DNA of 64,000 nt from Roseivirga ehrenbergii (GTDB lineage Bacteria > Bacteroidota > Bacteroidia > Cytophagales > Cyclobacteriaceae): contig NZ_LQZQ01000050.1 in the NCBI RefSeq assembly GCF_001593005.1, forward strand, positions 186,001 to 250,000. The letters are read 5' to 3'. Numbering within the stretch: the stretch's first letter is position 1; every line of letters begins with the position of its first letter. Of this stretch, positions 8,181 through 17,359 are shown one piece after another. Position numbers and translations under genes: made by a program. Below the pieces are notes generated by a model that was not told where the DNA came from, searched no databases, and worked only from the letters and a program-made list of their open reading frames with translations.

Positions 8181-11100
8181 CTATTTTTTCACTCCGGGTA
8201 AATTTTTTGGAGTTACATCCATCCACCACATTTTAGGAAGTGGCTTTTTAGTTGGGTAAAGTTCATCAAGCGTATTTCCATCATACAGTCGGCCATTTTT
8301 CATTACATGACTGATGTCTTTAGAGTTCTTGATATTATCTAGAGGGTTACTATTCAAAATAACCAAATCAGCTAATTTACCCGATTCAATTGAGCCTAGG
8401 TCAGTGTCCAAACCAATGGCTTCTGCTCCTAAAATGGTGGCCACTTTAAGTGTGTTCAGTTCACTCAATCCCCCAGACTGCATCGCCCAAAGTTCCCAAT
8501 GATAACCCAAACCTTGTAATTGGCCGTGGCTACCTACACCAGCTCTTCCGCCAGCTTCTACTAAATCTTTAACAAAATACGCATGGTCTTCAAAAACATG
8601 TTCTTCTTCCATAAACCAGCCATCATTTCTTCTTCTAGTTCTAGAGTCAAGATTTTCATGCGGCATAAAGCGATTTAGTTTTGGGTCAGCATGTGGGTTT
8701 TCAGTAGCATAGTAGTAATTTTCTGCCCAAGGGCCACCGTAAGCTACTAGCAATGTTGGCGTATAAACGGTTCGCGAAAATGAAACTAAATCAATCACAT
8801 CTTTATACAATGGAAAGATAGGGAAGGTGTGCTCATGCCCTGGGTAGCCATCTATAACTTGGGTAAGGTTAGCTTTAAAATCCAATCCACCTTCGGTAGT
8901 AGGCATAATGTTTTGCTCCTTAGCAGCCTGAATGATCCATTGCTTTTGCTGACGATTTCCAGCACCATACATTTTAATAGTTTTGGTGTTATAATATTCG
9001 CTGTAGCGTTTCATTACTTTTTGAGCATGCTCTAGGCTACTGATGTTTTCGCTACCGAAAATACCAGGGCCAGTGGAGTAAATTCTTGGGCCAATCAGCT
9101 TACCAGCATCCACTAAGTCTCCATAAGTGAGTACATCTGTGGTGGCAGTTTGGGGGTCGCGTGTAGTGATTACCCCAAATGCTAAATTGGTAAGGTATGG
9201 CCAAAACTCTCCTCTGTGAAGATTTACAGGATGACGGAAATGGGAATGAGTATCTACAAAACCTGGAACAATCGTCTTTCCCGCCATGTCCATTACGGTG
9301 GTTTTCCTGTCAGCCGTAAGGTTAGTGCCTACTTGCTTAATGCGGTTGTTTTCAATTAGAATATCTCCTTTTTCGATTACTTCATCACCTTTCATGGTAA
9401 TGATTCTGGCGTTTTTTAATAGAATAGAGCCTTGAGGAGTATCTCTTTTGACCTTTACACTTATTCGATTTTCTACTGGTTCATATTCTTTTTTCTTCTC
9501 CTTGTCTTCCTCGGTTTTATTGGCTTCTTCAATGGCTTTAGCTGCGGCCAAATCATATACCACATGTGCATTTCCTACGGCCCAGTGTACTTTAGTTCCA
9601 TCTGCATTCCAAGCCGGGAATTGCCCTCCAATATCTGTGAGCTGACGTGCTGGGAAAGCGGCATTCGCTGGGTTTGAAACCGAAATCGTTGGTGCTTCAT
9701 CGCTTACTTGCGGAACAGTTACCACAAATAAATCATTCACTACTTCGGCCAAGGCTTGGTCTCCTTCTGGTGCCATACGAATCCATGAGGCATTTGGAGC
9801 ATTGCTCGACCCTGCTGCTGCTTTCCCTCTAACGCGAACATGAAATTTTTCATCTGTTCCATCCCAACGAATTGAAGATAAACCTCTTCCACTTGATAAA
9901 TATATCCTATCTGAATTCTTAACGAAATGTGGGTTATCTCTTCCGTTTGTATATGTGATGAAGTTATCTTTCGATCCATCGGCCGAAATCCAAACCAAAT
10001 CGCTTGTACCTCTAAAAGCTGTACGCTGAAGTGCTTCCTTAAAGTCTTGAGTTAAGCCTTTTATGACAACGATTTTACTTCCGTCATTAGACCAAACGGG
10101 GCTTTGGTAAACAGAATTGTCTTTGTTCAATTGCATAAGGTTTTGGCCATTCGGGCGAACCTTGTATAATTTTCCGCCCTCGGCCTTCCAACTCACAAAG
10201 GCAATCCATTCGCCATTTGGCGACCATGCTGGCTGAGCTTGAGATTCACCAAGGTTCACTAGTTTTCGAGGAGTTCCATTAGGTAAGTCCATAATATAAA
10301 GCTCGTCTAAGGCGGTAAAGGCCATTTGCTTTCCATTTGGCGAAGGGGCAACGTCTCGAATTTGAGTAACCACAAATTCTTCTGAATCTGAAATTGGGTA
10401 ATCAAAATCCAATTCAGGGCCTAACTCTATGCTTGACTTTACTCTAAAAGGAATCTCCTGAGCTTTTTTCGTTGCTACATTGATCTTCCATATTTTCCCT
10501 CCGTAAGAAATTACAATGCTTTTGTTATCGGGTGTCCATGAAAAACCTGGCAATACATCTCTTGAAGCACGCGATTCTTGGTCGTCATGCTGAATAGGGT
10601 AGGCCAACCAACTTTCGTCTCCTGTGGCTAAATCCCTCAAAATTAGGCCTGTTTCTGCATCGTGGCGGGTAGCGTATACTAACCATTTTCCATCACTTGA
10701 AGGGGTTGGGCGGAAGGACGATCCGTATCGAGAAGACTGTGCAGTGATTTCTCCAGTTTCGCGGTCGTAAGTAGCCATTTGGTATTGAGGCATACTTGCG
10801 TTGTATTGTGAAGAACCTGTTCTTCTGGAGAACCAAATATAACGGTCGTCTTTTCCGAATGCGCCTTCTACCATTCTCATATTACTAGGTTCGTTCACTA
10901 AAGCTGTTCCAGAACCACCTTCTACGTGATATAACCAAAGCTTATGTGACCCGCCACCTTTTGACGCGATCATATATTTTCCGTCAGGTGTCCACTCTGG
11001 AGACTGATAAGCATTGGAATTGCCTTTCGTGACTTGGTTTTTCTTGTCGGTAGCAAAGTCGTAAGTCCATACGTTTTCCCCGCCAGATTCGTCAGATATA

Positions 11101-11453
11101 AAGATTACCTTTTTACCATCTGGGCTGAACCTTGGTTGGCTGTCGAACTGCATACCTTTAGTGATTTGAGTAGCATTTCCGCCAGAAACAGGTATAGTAT
11201 ATATGTCGCCCAAAAAATCAAACACTATTGTTTTTCCGTCTGGACTTACATCCAAGGAAATCCACGAGCCTTCTGTGAGGTCGAAGTCAAAAGTTCTCCC
11301 AGGCTCAAGGGGTAAATCTTTTTTCTTTTTCTTGTCTGTTTTGCTGGTGTCCGATTTTGCGGGATCGGTCTGTGCAAAACCTGTAAATGCAATGGAGGTA
11401 AACAGAATTACCACCAACGCTAGGCTTCTCGAAATGTATTTCATAAAATTCAA
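8181..11453 (-). CDS. Secreted TolB/PD40-propeller amidohydrolase
   Basis: A 1090-residue exported enzyme with a signal peptide at residues 1-28 (ending in AFTGFAQ). Residues 50-640 hold WD40-like PD40 blades of the TolB type, shown by recurring motifs such as SPDGKKVIFIS and TPDGKYM. The amidohydrolase domain follows from about 670. It shows FVDTHSHFRHP near 730 (HxH metal ligands), a lysine in IKMYGAGN near 827, GHEHTFP near 860, and VGSHGQ near 974. Its composite-barrel sheet closes with KLADLVILNSNP. This architecture is common in Bacteroidota and is usually annotated as an imidazolonepropionase- or prolidase-like amidohydrolase. The substrate is unknown. It is a single-gene transcript. 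Confidence 0.9.
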   Translation of the reverse strand: MNFMKYISRSLALVVILFTSIAFTGFAQTDPAKSDTSKTDKKKKKDLPLEPGRTFDFDLTEGSWISLDVSPDGKTIVFDFLGDIYTIPVSGGNATQITKGMQFDSQPRFSPDGKKVIFISDESGGENVWTYDFATDKKNQVTKGNSNAYQSPEWTPDGKYMIASKGGGSHKLWLYHVEGGSGTALVNEPSNMRMVEGAFGKDDRYIWFSRRTGSSQYNASMPQYQMATYDRETGEITAQSSRYGSSFRPTPSSDGKWLVYATRHDAETGLILRDLATGDESWLAYPIQHDDQESRASRDVLPGFSWTPDNKSIVISYGGKIWKINVATKKAQEIPFRVKSSIELGPELDFDYPISDSEEFVVTQIRDVAPSPNGKQMAFTALDELYIMDLPNGTPRKLVNLGESQAQPAWSPNGEWIAFVSWKAEGGKLYKVRPNGQNLMQLNKDNSVYQSPVWSNDGSKIVVIKGLTQDFKEALQRTAFRGTSDLVWISADGSKDNFITYTNGRDNPHFVKNSDRIYLSSGRGLSSIRWDGTDEKFHVRVRGKAAAGSSNAPNASWIRMAPEGDQALAEVVNDLFVVTVPQVSDEAPTISVSNPANAAFPARQLTDIGGQFPAWNADGTKVHWAVGNAHVVYDLAAAKAIEEANKTEEDKEKKKEYEPVENRISVKVKRDTPQGSILLKNARIITMKGDEVIEKGDILIENNRIKQVGTNLTADRKTTVMDMAGKTIVPGFVDTHSHFRHPVNLHRGEFWPYLTNLAFGVITTRDPQTATTDVLTYGDLVDAGKLIGPRIYSTGPGIFGSENISSLEHAQKVMKRYSEYYNTKTIKMYGAGNRQQKQWIIQAAKEQNIMPTTEGGLDFKANLTQVIDGYPGHEHTFPIFPLYKDVIDLVSFSRTVYTPTLLVAYGGPWAENYYYATENPHADPKLNRFMPHENLDSRTRRRNDGWFMEEEHVFEDHAYFVKDLVEAGGRAGVGSHGQLQGLGYHWELWAMQSGGLSELNTLKVATILGAEAIGLDTDLGSIESGKLADLVILNSNPLDNIKNSKDISHVMKNGRLYDGNTLDELYPTKKPLPKMWWMDVTPKNLPGVKK

Positions 11454-11583
11454 ATTGATGTGATTGTTCGTGCGACCAAAATAGGGTGTTTTAGTTTTGT
11501 CGCCAATCCGAATGATGTGAAGGGTAAGAATTCGTACGAATTAGAGTGTTAAAAAATGTGGGTGATGTTGTGACTTTCTGAAT

Positions 11584-12075
11584 CTAATGTTGAAAAAGTT
11601 TACTTCTACGCTCAAGTAAAATGGTGTCTCTCCAAACCCCATTCATTTGCCCTACTTTTTCGCGATAACCAATTTCTCTAAAGCCTAAAGCAGTATGAAG
11701 TTTAATGCTGGCTTTGTTCTCTCTAAAAATACCAGCCTGAAGCGTCCAAAACCCTTCGGCTTCACTGGTTAATATCAGTTGTTTTAAAAGCTGACTCCCG
11801 ATTTTTTGACCTAAATGTGCTGTTGAAACATAAACGCTTACTTCAGCAACGCCTCCGTAAACACAGCGACTAGAAACGGGACTTAAGGCTGCCCAACCTA
11901 TAACTTCACCTTCTCTTTCTGCCACAAAACGGCAGGCTTTTAAATGTGAACTATCCCATTTTTCCCAACTAGGAATTTCTGTTTCAAATGTAGCTTGACC
12001 TGTTGCAATACCTTGTCCATAGATTTTCGCAACCATTGGCCAATCGTTTTCAGACATTGATCTAAGATGAAGCAT
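11584..12075 (-). CDS. GNAT N-acetyltransferase, phosphinothricin acetyltransferase-like
   Basis: A 163-residue GNAT enzyme that transfers acetyl from acetyl-CoA to an amino group. The N-terminus (LRSMSENDWPMVAKIYGQGI, then ATFETEIPSW) is typical of the Pat/MddA subgroup acting on phosphinothricin or methionine sulfone/sulfoximine. The CoA-binding loop is seen in HLGQKIGSQLLKQLI at about 100-115. The C-terminal GFREIGYREKVGQMNGVWRD is also subgroup-like. It lies 15 bases downstream of the small membrane protein gene and is probably co-transcribed. The natural substrate is not evident. Confidence 0.88.
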   Translation of the reverse strand: MLHLRSMSENDWPMVAKIYGQGIATGQATFETEIPSWEKWDSSHLKACRFVAEREGEVIGWAALSPVSSRCVYGGVAEVSVYVSTAHLGQKIGSQLLKQLILTSEAEGFWTLQAGIFRENKASIKLHTALGFREIGYREKVGQMNGVWRDTILLERRSKLFQH

Positions 12076-12090
12076 TGAATTCGTTTGGGG

Positions 12091-12294
12091 CTAAGCTATT
12101 TTTTGATTTCGTCCTATCAAGAAATACAAAATTGATCCCAGGACAGGTAGGAATATAATGACCAAAACCCAAATGATTTTACTGTCTCCTGAAAAGTTGC
12201 TTTTGAGGCAGTCTACTAAGGCTGTTATCCATAAAACTACGGGGATTAAAACGAATAACATTTCCATCCCTCCAGGCATACCTAATAAGAGCAT
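12091..12294 (-). CDS. PLDc_N-type small membrane protein
   Basis: A 67-residue protein of two hydrophobic helices (about 8-28 and 38-60) separated by DCLKSNFSGDSK. This matches the phospholipase D/nuclease N-terminal family (PLDc_N), which also occurs as stand-alone short proteins of unknown function. The second helix contains the family-like IIWVLVIIFLPVLGSILYFL and ends GRNQK. It is first in a two-gene operon with the acetyltransferase. Confidence 0.85.
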   Translation of the reverse strand: MLLLGMPGGMEMLFVLIPVVLWITALVDCLKSNFSGDSKIIWVLVIIFLPVLGSILYFLIGRNQKIA

Positions 12295-12452
12295 GATTTA
12301 ATTTTTAATGGTGATTCACAAAATTGATTCGCTAATATAATGATTAAATGTAATTATTGTTCGCTTTATTGAAAATCCGAACGAATAAGTTGGGATAAAT
12401 GAATTGGGCTATTTGTAGATACTTTCTCAACTTTGGTTTTTGAAAACATCTA

Positions 12453-13172
12453 ATGTCAGAGCAAAATCACCCAATCAATACTTATAGCCAAAATGAACTG
12501 CTATTGCAGGCTGAGGTTGATGCTTTGCAAAAACAGTTAGATGTATTAGAACAAAAAGTGTTTGCGTTTGAATCTATTATTCGGTCTGAATTGGCCAATG
12601 AATTGGTGGAGGTTCAAGAACTAACCGTGCTTTATAAAAAGCAGAAGTTAGCGAAGAAGGAAAAGCGAATTGCACAAAAGCAACGAGGGAAGAATTACAC
12701 GCCACCAACTTCATTAAAGCACTTGCCTAAAGCTGCTAAAGTCCATGTTTCGGAAGTAGATGAAAAGGAAAGAAAACGACTTTACAGAGAAGCCATGCTT
12801 TATGTGCATCCCGATAAATTTAATATGAACGAAGGGCAAGCGGATTTAGCAACGGAGATAACTACAAAGCTTATCCATATTTATCAAACTGGAGATTTAA
12901 ACGCGTTGAAGGATTACCATGCTCATATATTTAGTGGTAATACATTGATAAATATTGCGGAACACAAGGGAGTTAAGGTTGATCAACGGTCTAAAGGCGA
13001 GTTGCTAAAAAAGGAGAAAGAGAGGCTTGAGAAACTTATTGATGAGGTGAAAGAAAAATACACCTACAAGGTGTTGACGGAATACCCAGAACCAATGAAA
13101 TTTCTTGACGAGCTTAAGCTTTATTACAATGACCGTATTTCGAAGTTGAGAAGAAGAACGAGGGTGGGGTAG
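12453..13172 (+). CDS. Cytosolic J-domain-like protein with N-terminal coiled coil
   Basis: A 239-residue soluble protein. Residues 17-75 are a long charged coiled coil. A lysine-rich linker follows, then a J-like helix pair with the HPD tripeptide at residues 119-121 (REAMLYVHPDKFN), and then a further helical region to the end. The HPD motif is what stimulates DnaK ATPase in DnaJ proteins. Here the J-like segment is central rather than N-terminal, and no Gly/Phe or zinc region follows. It may act as a specialised DnaK co-chaperone. It lies 58 bases before the nitrilase gene on the same strand. Confidence 0.7.
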   Translation: MSEQNHPINTYSQNELLLQAEVDALQKQLDVLEQKVFAFESIIRSELANELVEVQELTVLYKKQKLAKKEKRIAQKQRGKNYTPPTSLKHLPKAAKVHVSEVDEKERKRLYREAMLYVHPDKFNMNEGQADLATEITTKLIHIYQTGDLNALKDYHAHIFSGNTLINIAEHKGVKVDQRSKGELLKKEKERLEKLIDEVKEKYTYKVLTEYPEPMKFLDELKLYYNDRISKLRRRTRVG

Positions 13173-13230
13173 TGGACTCCTCCTACATCTTAAATCGTAA
13201 TTTCATTCTCAAATTTTATAACTTTCAGCC

Positions 13231-14166
13231 ATGTCTACAAAATTCATTGCTGCGGTGGTTCAAGCCTCACCCGTGCTTTTCGATTTAGAGAAAACTTTGG
13301 CAAAAACGGCTCATTTGGTATCCGAAGCATCTAGTAAAGGAGCTAAACTGGCGCTGTTTCCAGAAGCTTTTATTTCTGCCTACCCCCGGGGTTTGAGTTT
13401 CGGTACTGTGGTGGGGAACAGAAGCACAGAAGGACGCGAAACTTGGTTACGTTACTGGGACTCCTCCATTAAGGTACCGAGTAAAGCAACTGATCAACTG
13501 GGTGAGATGGCCAGAAAAGCCAATTTGTTTTTGGTAATAGGTGTGAATGAAAAGGACACTGTTTCAGGAACCATGTATTGCACCATGCTTTACTTTAACC
13601 CAAAGGGTGAGCTCATGGGTAAGCACCGTAAACTTAAACCTACTGCTGCTGAACGTATTATTTGGGGAGAAGGAGATGGTTCAACTCTTTCAACCTTTAA
13701 TACATCTTTGGGCAAAATGGGAGGGCTGATTTGTTGGGAAAACTATATGCCGCTGGCGCGAATGGCCATGTACCAAAAAGGCGTGCAACTCTATTTGGCA
13801 CCCACTGCCGATAGTCGTGAGAGTTGGCAGCACACCTTAAAACATATTGCTTTGGAGGGCAGATGTTTTGTAATGGGCTGCAACCAGTTTGTGACCAAGT
13901 CAATGTATCCTAATGATTTACCTGGAATTACGGATTTAGATCACCAGCCAGAAGTGATGAGCCGTGGAGGTTCTGTGATTGTGGCGCCAACAGGTGAGGT
14001 TTTAGCAGGGCCATTATGGGAAGAGGAAGGAATAATTACCGCTGAAATCAGCATTGATGAAGTAATAAAGAGTAAGCTCGATTTCGACCCAATTGGACAT
14101 TATGCAAGGAACGATGTTTTTTCCTTAACAGTCGAAGGGCAACCAGATTCGGAAGAGTTTGGGTGA
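13231..14166 (+). CDS. Nitrilase-branch carbon-nitrogen hydrolase
   Basis: A 311-residue nitrilase-superfamily enzyme that hydrolyses non-peptide C-N bonds. The catalytic triad can be read as Glu45 (FPEAFISAYPRG), Lys134 (HRKLKPTAAERIIWGEG) and Cys168 (GGLICWENYMP). The WGEGDGS and CWENYMPLAR contexts place it in the true nitrilase/cyanide hydratase branch rather than the amidase or biotinidase branches. Length is typical. The likely reaction is conversion of a nitrile to a carboxylic acid and ammonia. A box TAACTTTC at 13219-13226 is one base off the -7 consensus and lies only 4 bases before the ATG. Confidence 0.9.
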   Translation: MSTKFIAAVVQASPVLFDLEKTLAKTAHLVSEASSKGAKLALFPEAFISAYPRGLSFGTVVGNRSTEGRETWLRYWDSSIKVPSKATDQLGEMARKANLFLVIGVNEKDTVSGTMYCTMLYFNPKGELMGKHRKLKPTAAERIIWGEGDGSTLSTFNTSLGKMGGLICWENYMPLARMAMYQKGVQLYLAPTADSRESWQHTLKHIALEGRCFVMGCNQFVTKSMYPNDLPGITDLDHQPEVMSRGGSVIVAPTGEVLAGPLWEEEGIITAEISIDEVIKSKLDFDPIGHYARNDVFSLTVEGQPDSEEFG

Positions 14167-14238
14167 GGTTTCAATTGTTTTATTTCTATTTAACTCAAAT
14201 CCTTGTTTTGATTATTTATACCCCTTCATCAAACTTCT

Positions 14239-14246
14239 TACCTTTG
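14239..14246 (+). promoter_or_regulatory. Candidate -7 box for cmk-ispH
   Basis: TACCTTTG, an exact TAnnTTTG match, lies 16 bases before the cmk ATG. A TTTG at 14207-14210 is too far away for the usual -33 spacing. Confidence 0.5.
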
Positions 14247-14262
14247 CCGAAATTTATTTTGA

Positions 14263-14943
14263 ATGAAGAAGATCAATATTGCCATTGACGGTTTCTCAGG
14301 TTGCGGAAAAAGTAGTACCGCGAAGGAAGTAGCCAAACGTTTGGCCTATAAATTTATAGATAGCGGAGCGATGTACAGGGCGGTAACCTTATATATGCTT
14401 CAGAATAAAGTAGATATTAAGGATGAGGCTCAAGTTATGAGTGCTCTTGAAGCGATAAATATTGATTTCAGACATAACCCACAAACAGGCAAAAGCGAAA
14501 CTTTTTTGAATGGAGTCTATGTTGAAGAAGAGATTCGAAAAATGTACGTTTCAGAATTTGTGAGCCCTGTAGCTGCCATTAAAGCGGTAAGAGTAGCCAT
14601 GGTAGCCCAACAGCAAGAAATGGGTAAATACAGAGGTGTAGTAATGGATGGTAGAGATATCGCTTCGGTGGTTTTTCCAGATGCAGAGCTCAAAATATTC
14701 ATGAAGGCTAGCGATGAAGCTAGGGCCAAAAGAAGGCAAGCTGAACTGGAGGAAAAAGGAGAGAAGGCATCGCTTGAAGAGATTGTGAAGAATTTTAGGG
14801 AACGAGATTTGCAGGACTCTACCAGAGAAGAAAGTCCTTTGATTCAGGTACCAGAAGCTATTGTAATTGATACTTCCGATTTGGAATTTGAAGATCAAGT
14901 GAATAAGGTGTTAACTTTGGCGAAAGAACAGATAGAAGGCTAG
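14263..14943 (+). CDS. cmk: Cytidylate kinase
   Basis: A 226-residue (d)CMP kinase that phosphorylates CMP/dCMP with ATP in pyrimidine nucleotide metabolism. The P-loop GFSGCGKSS is at residues 10-18. The NMP-binding region IDSGAMYRAVTLY is at 37-49, DGRDIASVVFPDAELKIFM at about 129-147, and the lid region at about 150-190. Length and motif order match the bacterial family. The ispH gene follows 12 bases downstream, so the two form an operon. Confidence 0.96.
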   Translation: MKKINIAIDGFSGCGKSSTAKEVAKRLAYKFIDSGAMYRAVTLYMLQNKVDIKDEAQVMSALEAINIDFRHNPQTGKSETFLNGVYVEEEIRKMYVSEFVSPVAAIKAVRVAMVAQQQEMGKYRGVVMDGRDIASVVFPDAELKIFMKASDEARAKRRQAELEEKGEKASLEEIVKNFRERDLQDSTREESPLIQVPEAIVIDTSDLEFEDQVNKVLTLAKEQIEG

Positions 14944-14955
14944 ATATCAATCAGT

Positions 14956-15849
14956 ATGGAAGTCACAATCGATAAAAATTCAGGCTATTGTTTTGGGGTA
15001 GAATTTGCTATCCAGATGGCGGAGGATGAAATGAAAGAGAGTGAATTATATTGCCTTGGCGATATAGTCCACAACGGTATGGAGGTAGACCGCCTAAATG
15101 CCAAAGGCCTGAAGATTATTGATAGGGAAGAATTAAAAGGCATTAAAAACGCCAAAGTATTGATTAGGGCCCATGGTGAGCCGCCAGAAACTTATCAATT
15201 AGCCATGGATAATAACATTGAATTGGTGGATGCTTCATGCCCGGTTGTGCTCAAACTTCAGAACCGCGTAAAAATGGCTTATGACCGTATGCAAGATGTG
15301 AACGGACAAATTGTGATTTATGGAAAAACAGGTCATGCCGAGGTGATTGGCCTTACAGGTCAGACCAACAATGAGGCGATAATTATTATGGAGGATAAAG
15401 ACCTCGATAAAATTGATTTCAGTCGTCCAGTTACATTGTACAGCCAAACCACAAAAAGTACTAAAGGCTTCTATAGAATCCGTCAGATGATTGAAGATAG
15501 AATCAAAGAAGCAAAGGGTGATTTTAAAGAAATAGACTTTAGCGCGAACGATAGTATTTGCCGCCAAGTATCTAATAGAGAACCGCAACTCCAAAATTTC
15601 TCAAAAGACCAAGACGTAATAATTTTTGTTAGTGGAAAGAAAAGCTCGAATGGGCGAGCACTTTACAGTGTTTGTTTGCAGGAAAATGAGCGAAGCTATT
15701 TTGTTGAGTCTGAGGAAGAAATAGATCTTTCATGGTTCAAAGAAGAAGATAGGGTTGGTATTTGCGGTGCTACATCTACTCCAATGTGGCTTATGGAACA
15801 GGTGAGTAGCTTTATTGAAAAATCATTTAAGAAACTACCAGTCGCATAA
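14956..15849 (+). CDS. ispH: 4-hydroxy-3-methylbut-2-enyl diphosphate reductase
   Basis: A 297-residue enzyme of the last step of the MEP isoprenoid pathway, giving IPP and DMAPP. The three cluster-binding cysteines are Cys12 (GYCFGVEFAI), Cys95 (VDASCPVVLKLQ) and Cys202 (DSICRQVSNRE). The HGEPP motif is at residues 73-77 and GKTGHAEVIG at 123-132. The enzyme needs a [4Fe-4S] cluster. It is co-transcribed with cmk, an arrangement often seen in Bacteroidota. The length and all ligands are intact. Confidence 0.96.
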   Translation: MEVTIDKNSGYCFGVEFAIQMAEDEMKESELYCLGDIVHNGMEVDRLNAKGLKIIDREELKGIKNAKVLIRAHGEPPETYQLAMDNNIELVDASCPVVLKLQNRVKMAYDRMQDVNGQIVIYGKTGHAEVIGLTGQTNNEAIIIMEDKDLDKIDFSRPVTLYSQTTKSTKGFYRIRQMIEDRIKEAKGDFKEIDFSANDSICRQVSNREPQLQNFSKDQDVIIFVSGKKSSNGRALYSVCLQENERSYFVESEEEIDLSWFKEEDRVGICGATSTPMWLMEQVSSFIEKSFKKLPVA

Positions 15850-15919
15850 TTCTATACTAATACTTTTCATACCATTTTTTTTGGACTAAATTGCGCCTCG
15901 AAAAGCTAGATAAAGGCTT

Positions 15920-15947
15920 TTTGTTGACGGTAAATATTTTACTTTTG
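15920..15947 (+). promoter_or_regulatory. Promoter of the nqr operon
   Basis: TTTG at 15920-15923, a 16-base spacer and TACTTTTG at 15940-15947 match the Bacteroidota -33/-7 pattern. Transcription would begin about 36 bases before the nqrA ATG. Confidence 0.65.
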
Positions 15948-15989
15948 CCCCAACATTTGATCAAACTATTGATTCGCAATTAAAAGAGT

Positions 15990-17357
15990 ATGTCCAAAAT
16001 TATAAAGCTTAAAAAGGGCTTTGACATCAATCTGGCAGGAAAAGCAGTACATAAAATTGCTGATTCCGTTCATCCAGAAACGTTTGCAATTAAACCCACC
16101 GACTTTGTTGGAATGAAGCGTCCGAAGTTACTCGTTAACGAGGGCGACAACGTTAAAGCCGGAACTCCGATCTTGTTCGACAAGATGCAGGAGAACGTGA
16201 TGTATTGCTCACCGGTGAGTGGTGAAATTGTCGAAGTGAAAAGAGGTGCCAAAAGGAAAATCCTCGAAGTCAAAATCCTAGCCGATAAAACGATCGAATA
16301 CGAATCGTTTCAGTCCTACAGCCCATCAGACATTACTGGATTGAGCAGAGAAGAAGCTCAAGCTCAGATGATGAAATCTGGTGTATGGCCAAACATTATC
16401 CAACGCCCCTTCGGTGTTGTGGCCAATGAAAATGATAGCCCTAAGGCGATTCATATTTCGGCTTTCGATACCCATCCATTGGCTGCTGATATAGCTTTTA
16501 CCTTGCAAGGTGAAGAGGATGCTTTTAAAACAGGAATCAATATTCTAAAGAAATTTACTGAAGGTAAAATTCATTTGAATCACAACCTGAATGCAGAAGT
16601 GTCTAAAGTATTTGCCAGTGTAGAAGGTATAGAGCATAATAAGTTTTCAGGGCCACACCCAGCCGGAAACGTGGGGGTTCAAATCCATCACTTAGATCCT
16701 ATTAATAAAGGTGACATTGTGTGGACTGTGACGCCTTATGGGGTTGCTCAAATCGGAAAGCTCTTTAGCCAAGGAAAATACGATGCTTCTAGATTAGTAG
16801 CGGTTTGTGGTTCAGAGGTTAAAACGCCTCAGTACTATAAAACCTACAGTGGAGGGGCTATCAATAAACTTGTTGAAGGAAATATCAAACAAGACCATGT
16901 GAGATATATTTCTGGAAATGTTTTGACCGGTGAGAAAATTGAGAAAGACGGCTACTTGAGCTTCTATGCAAATAGTCTAACGGTTATTCCTGAGGGAGAT
17001 CATTCTGAATTTTTAGGTTGGATTATGCCTAAGAAGAATGTTTTGAGCTTCCATAGAGCATGGGGCTTATTCTCTTTCTTGAATGGTAAGGACAAAGAAT
17101 ATGTACTCGATTCTAACACCAATGGTGAAGACAGGGCCTTTGTTCAGACAGGTACTTTTGAGAAAGTAACTCCAATGGATATTTATCCTGCATTCTTATT
17201 GAAGGCCATTTTATCAGAGGATTTTGATAATGTAGAAGCCTTGGGTATTTATGAGGTAATTGAGGAAGATCTTGCTTTATGTGAATTTGTTGATGTTTCT
17301 AAACATGACGTTCAGCATATGGTAAGAGAGGGTATAGAATTGATACAAAACGGATAA
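15990..17357 (+). CDS. nqrA: Na+-translocating NADH:quinone reductase subunit A
   Basis: A 455-residue cytoplasmic subunit of Na+-NQR, the primary sodium pump that oxidises NADH and reduces quinone. The N-terminus KLKKGFDINLAGKA and the following VGMKRPKLLVNEGDNVKAG are characteristic of NqrA. The RnfC-like barrel-sandwich part lies at about 40-100. Length is normal. It is first in a tight operon: nqrB begins 2 bases after the stop. A good promoter lies upstream. Confidence 0.97.
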   Translation: MSKIIKLKKGFDINLAGKAVHKIADSVHPETFAIKPTDFVGMKRPKLLVNEGDNVKAGTPILFDKMQENVMYCSPVSGEIVEVKRGAKRKILEVKILADKTIEYESFQSYSPSDITGLSREEAQAQMMKSGVWPNIIQRPFGVVANENDSPKAIHISAFDTHPLAADIAFTLQGEEDAFKTGINILKKFTEGKIHLNHNLNAEVSKVFASVEGIEHNKFSGPHPAGNVGVQIHHLDPINKGDIVWTVTPYGVAQIGKLFSQGKYDASRLVAVCGSEVKTPQYYKTYSGGAINKLVEGNIKQDHVRYISGNVLTGEKIEKDGYLSFYANSLTVIPEGDHSEFLGWIMPKKNVLSFHRAWGLFSFLNGKDKEYVLDSNTNGEDRAFVQTGTFEKVTPMDIYPAFLLKAILSEDFDNVEALGIYEVIEEDLALCEFVDVSKHDVQHMVREGIELIQNG

Positions 17358-17359
17358 GG

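Noticed and set aside
9432-9677. Plus-strand frame inside the amidohydrolase gene
   Set aside because: It is a shadow of the minus-strand coding sequence, without family signal.
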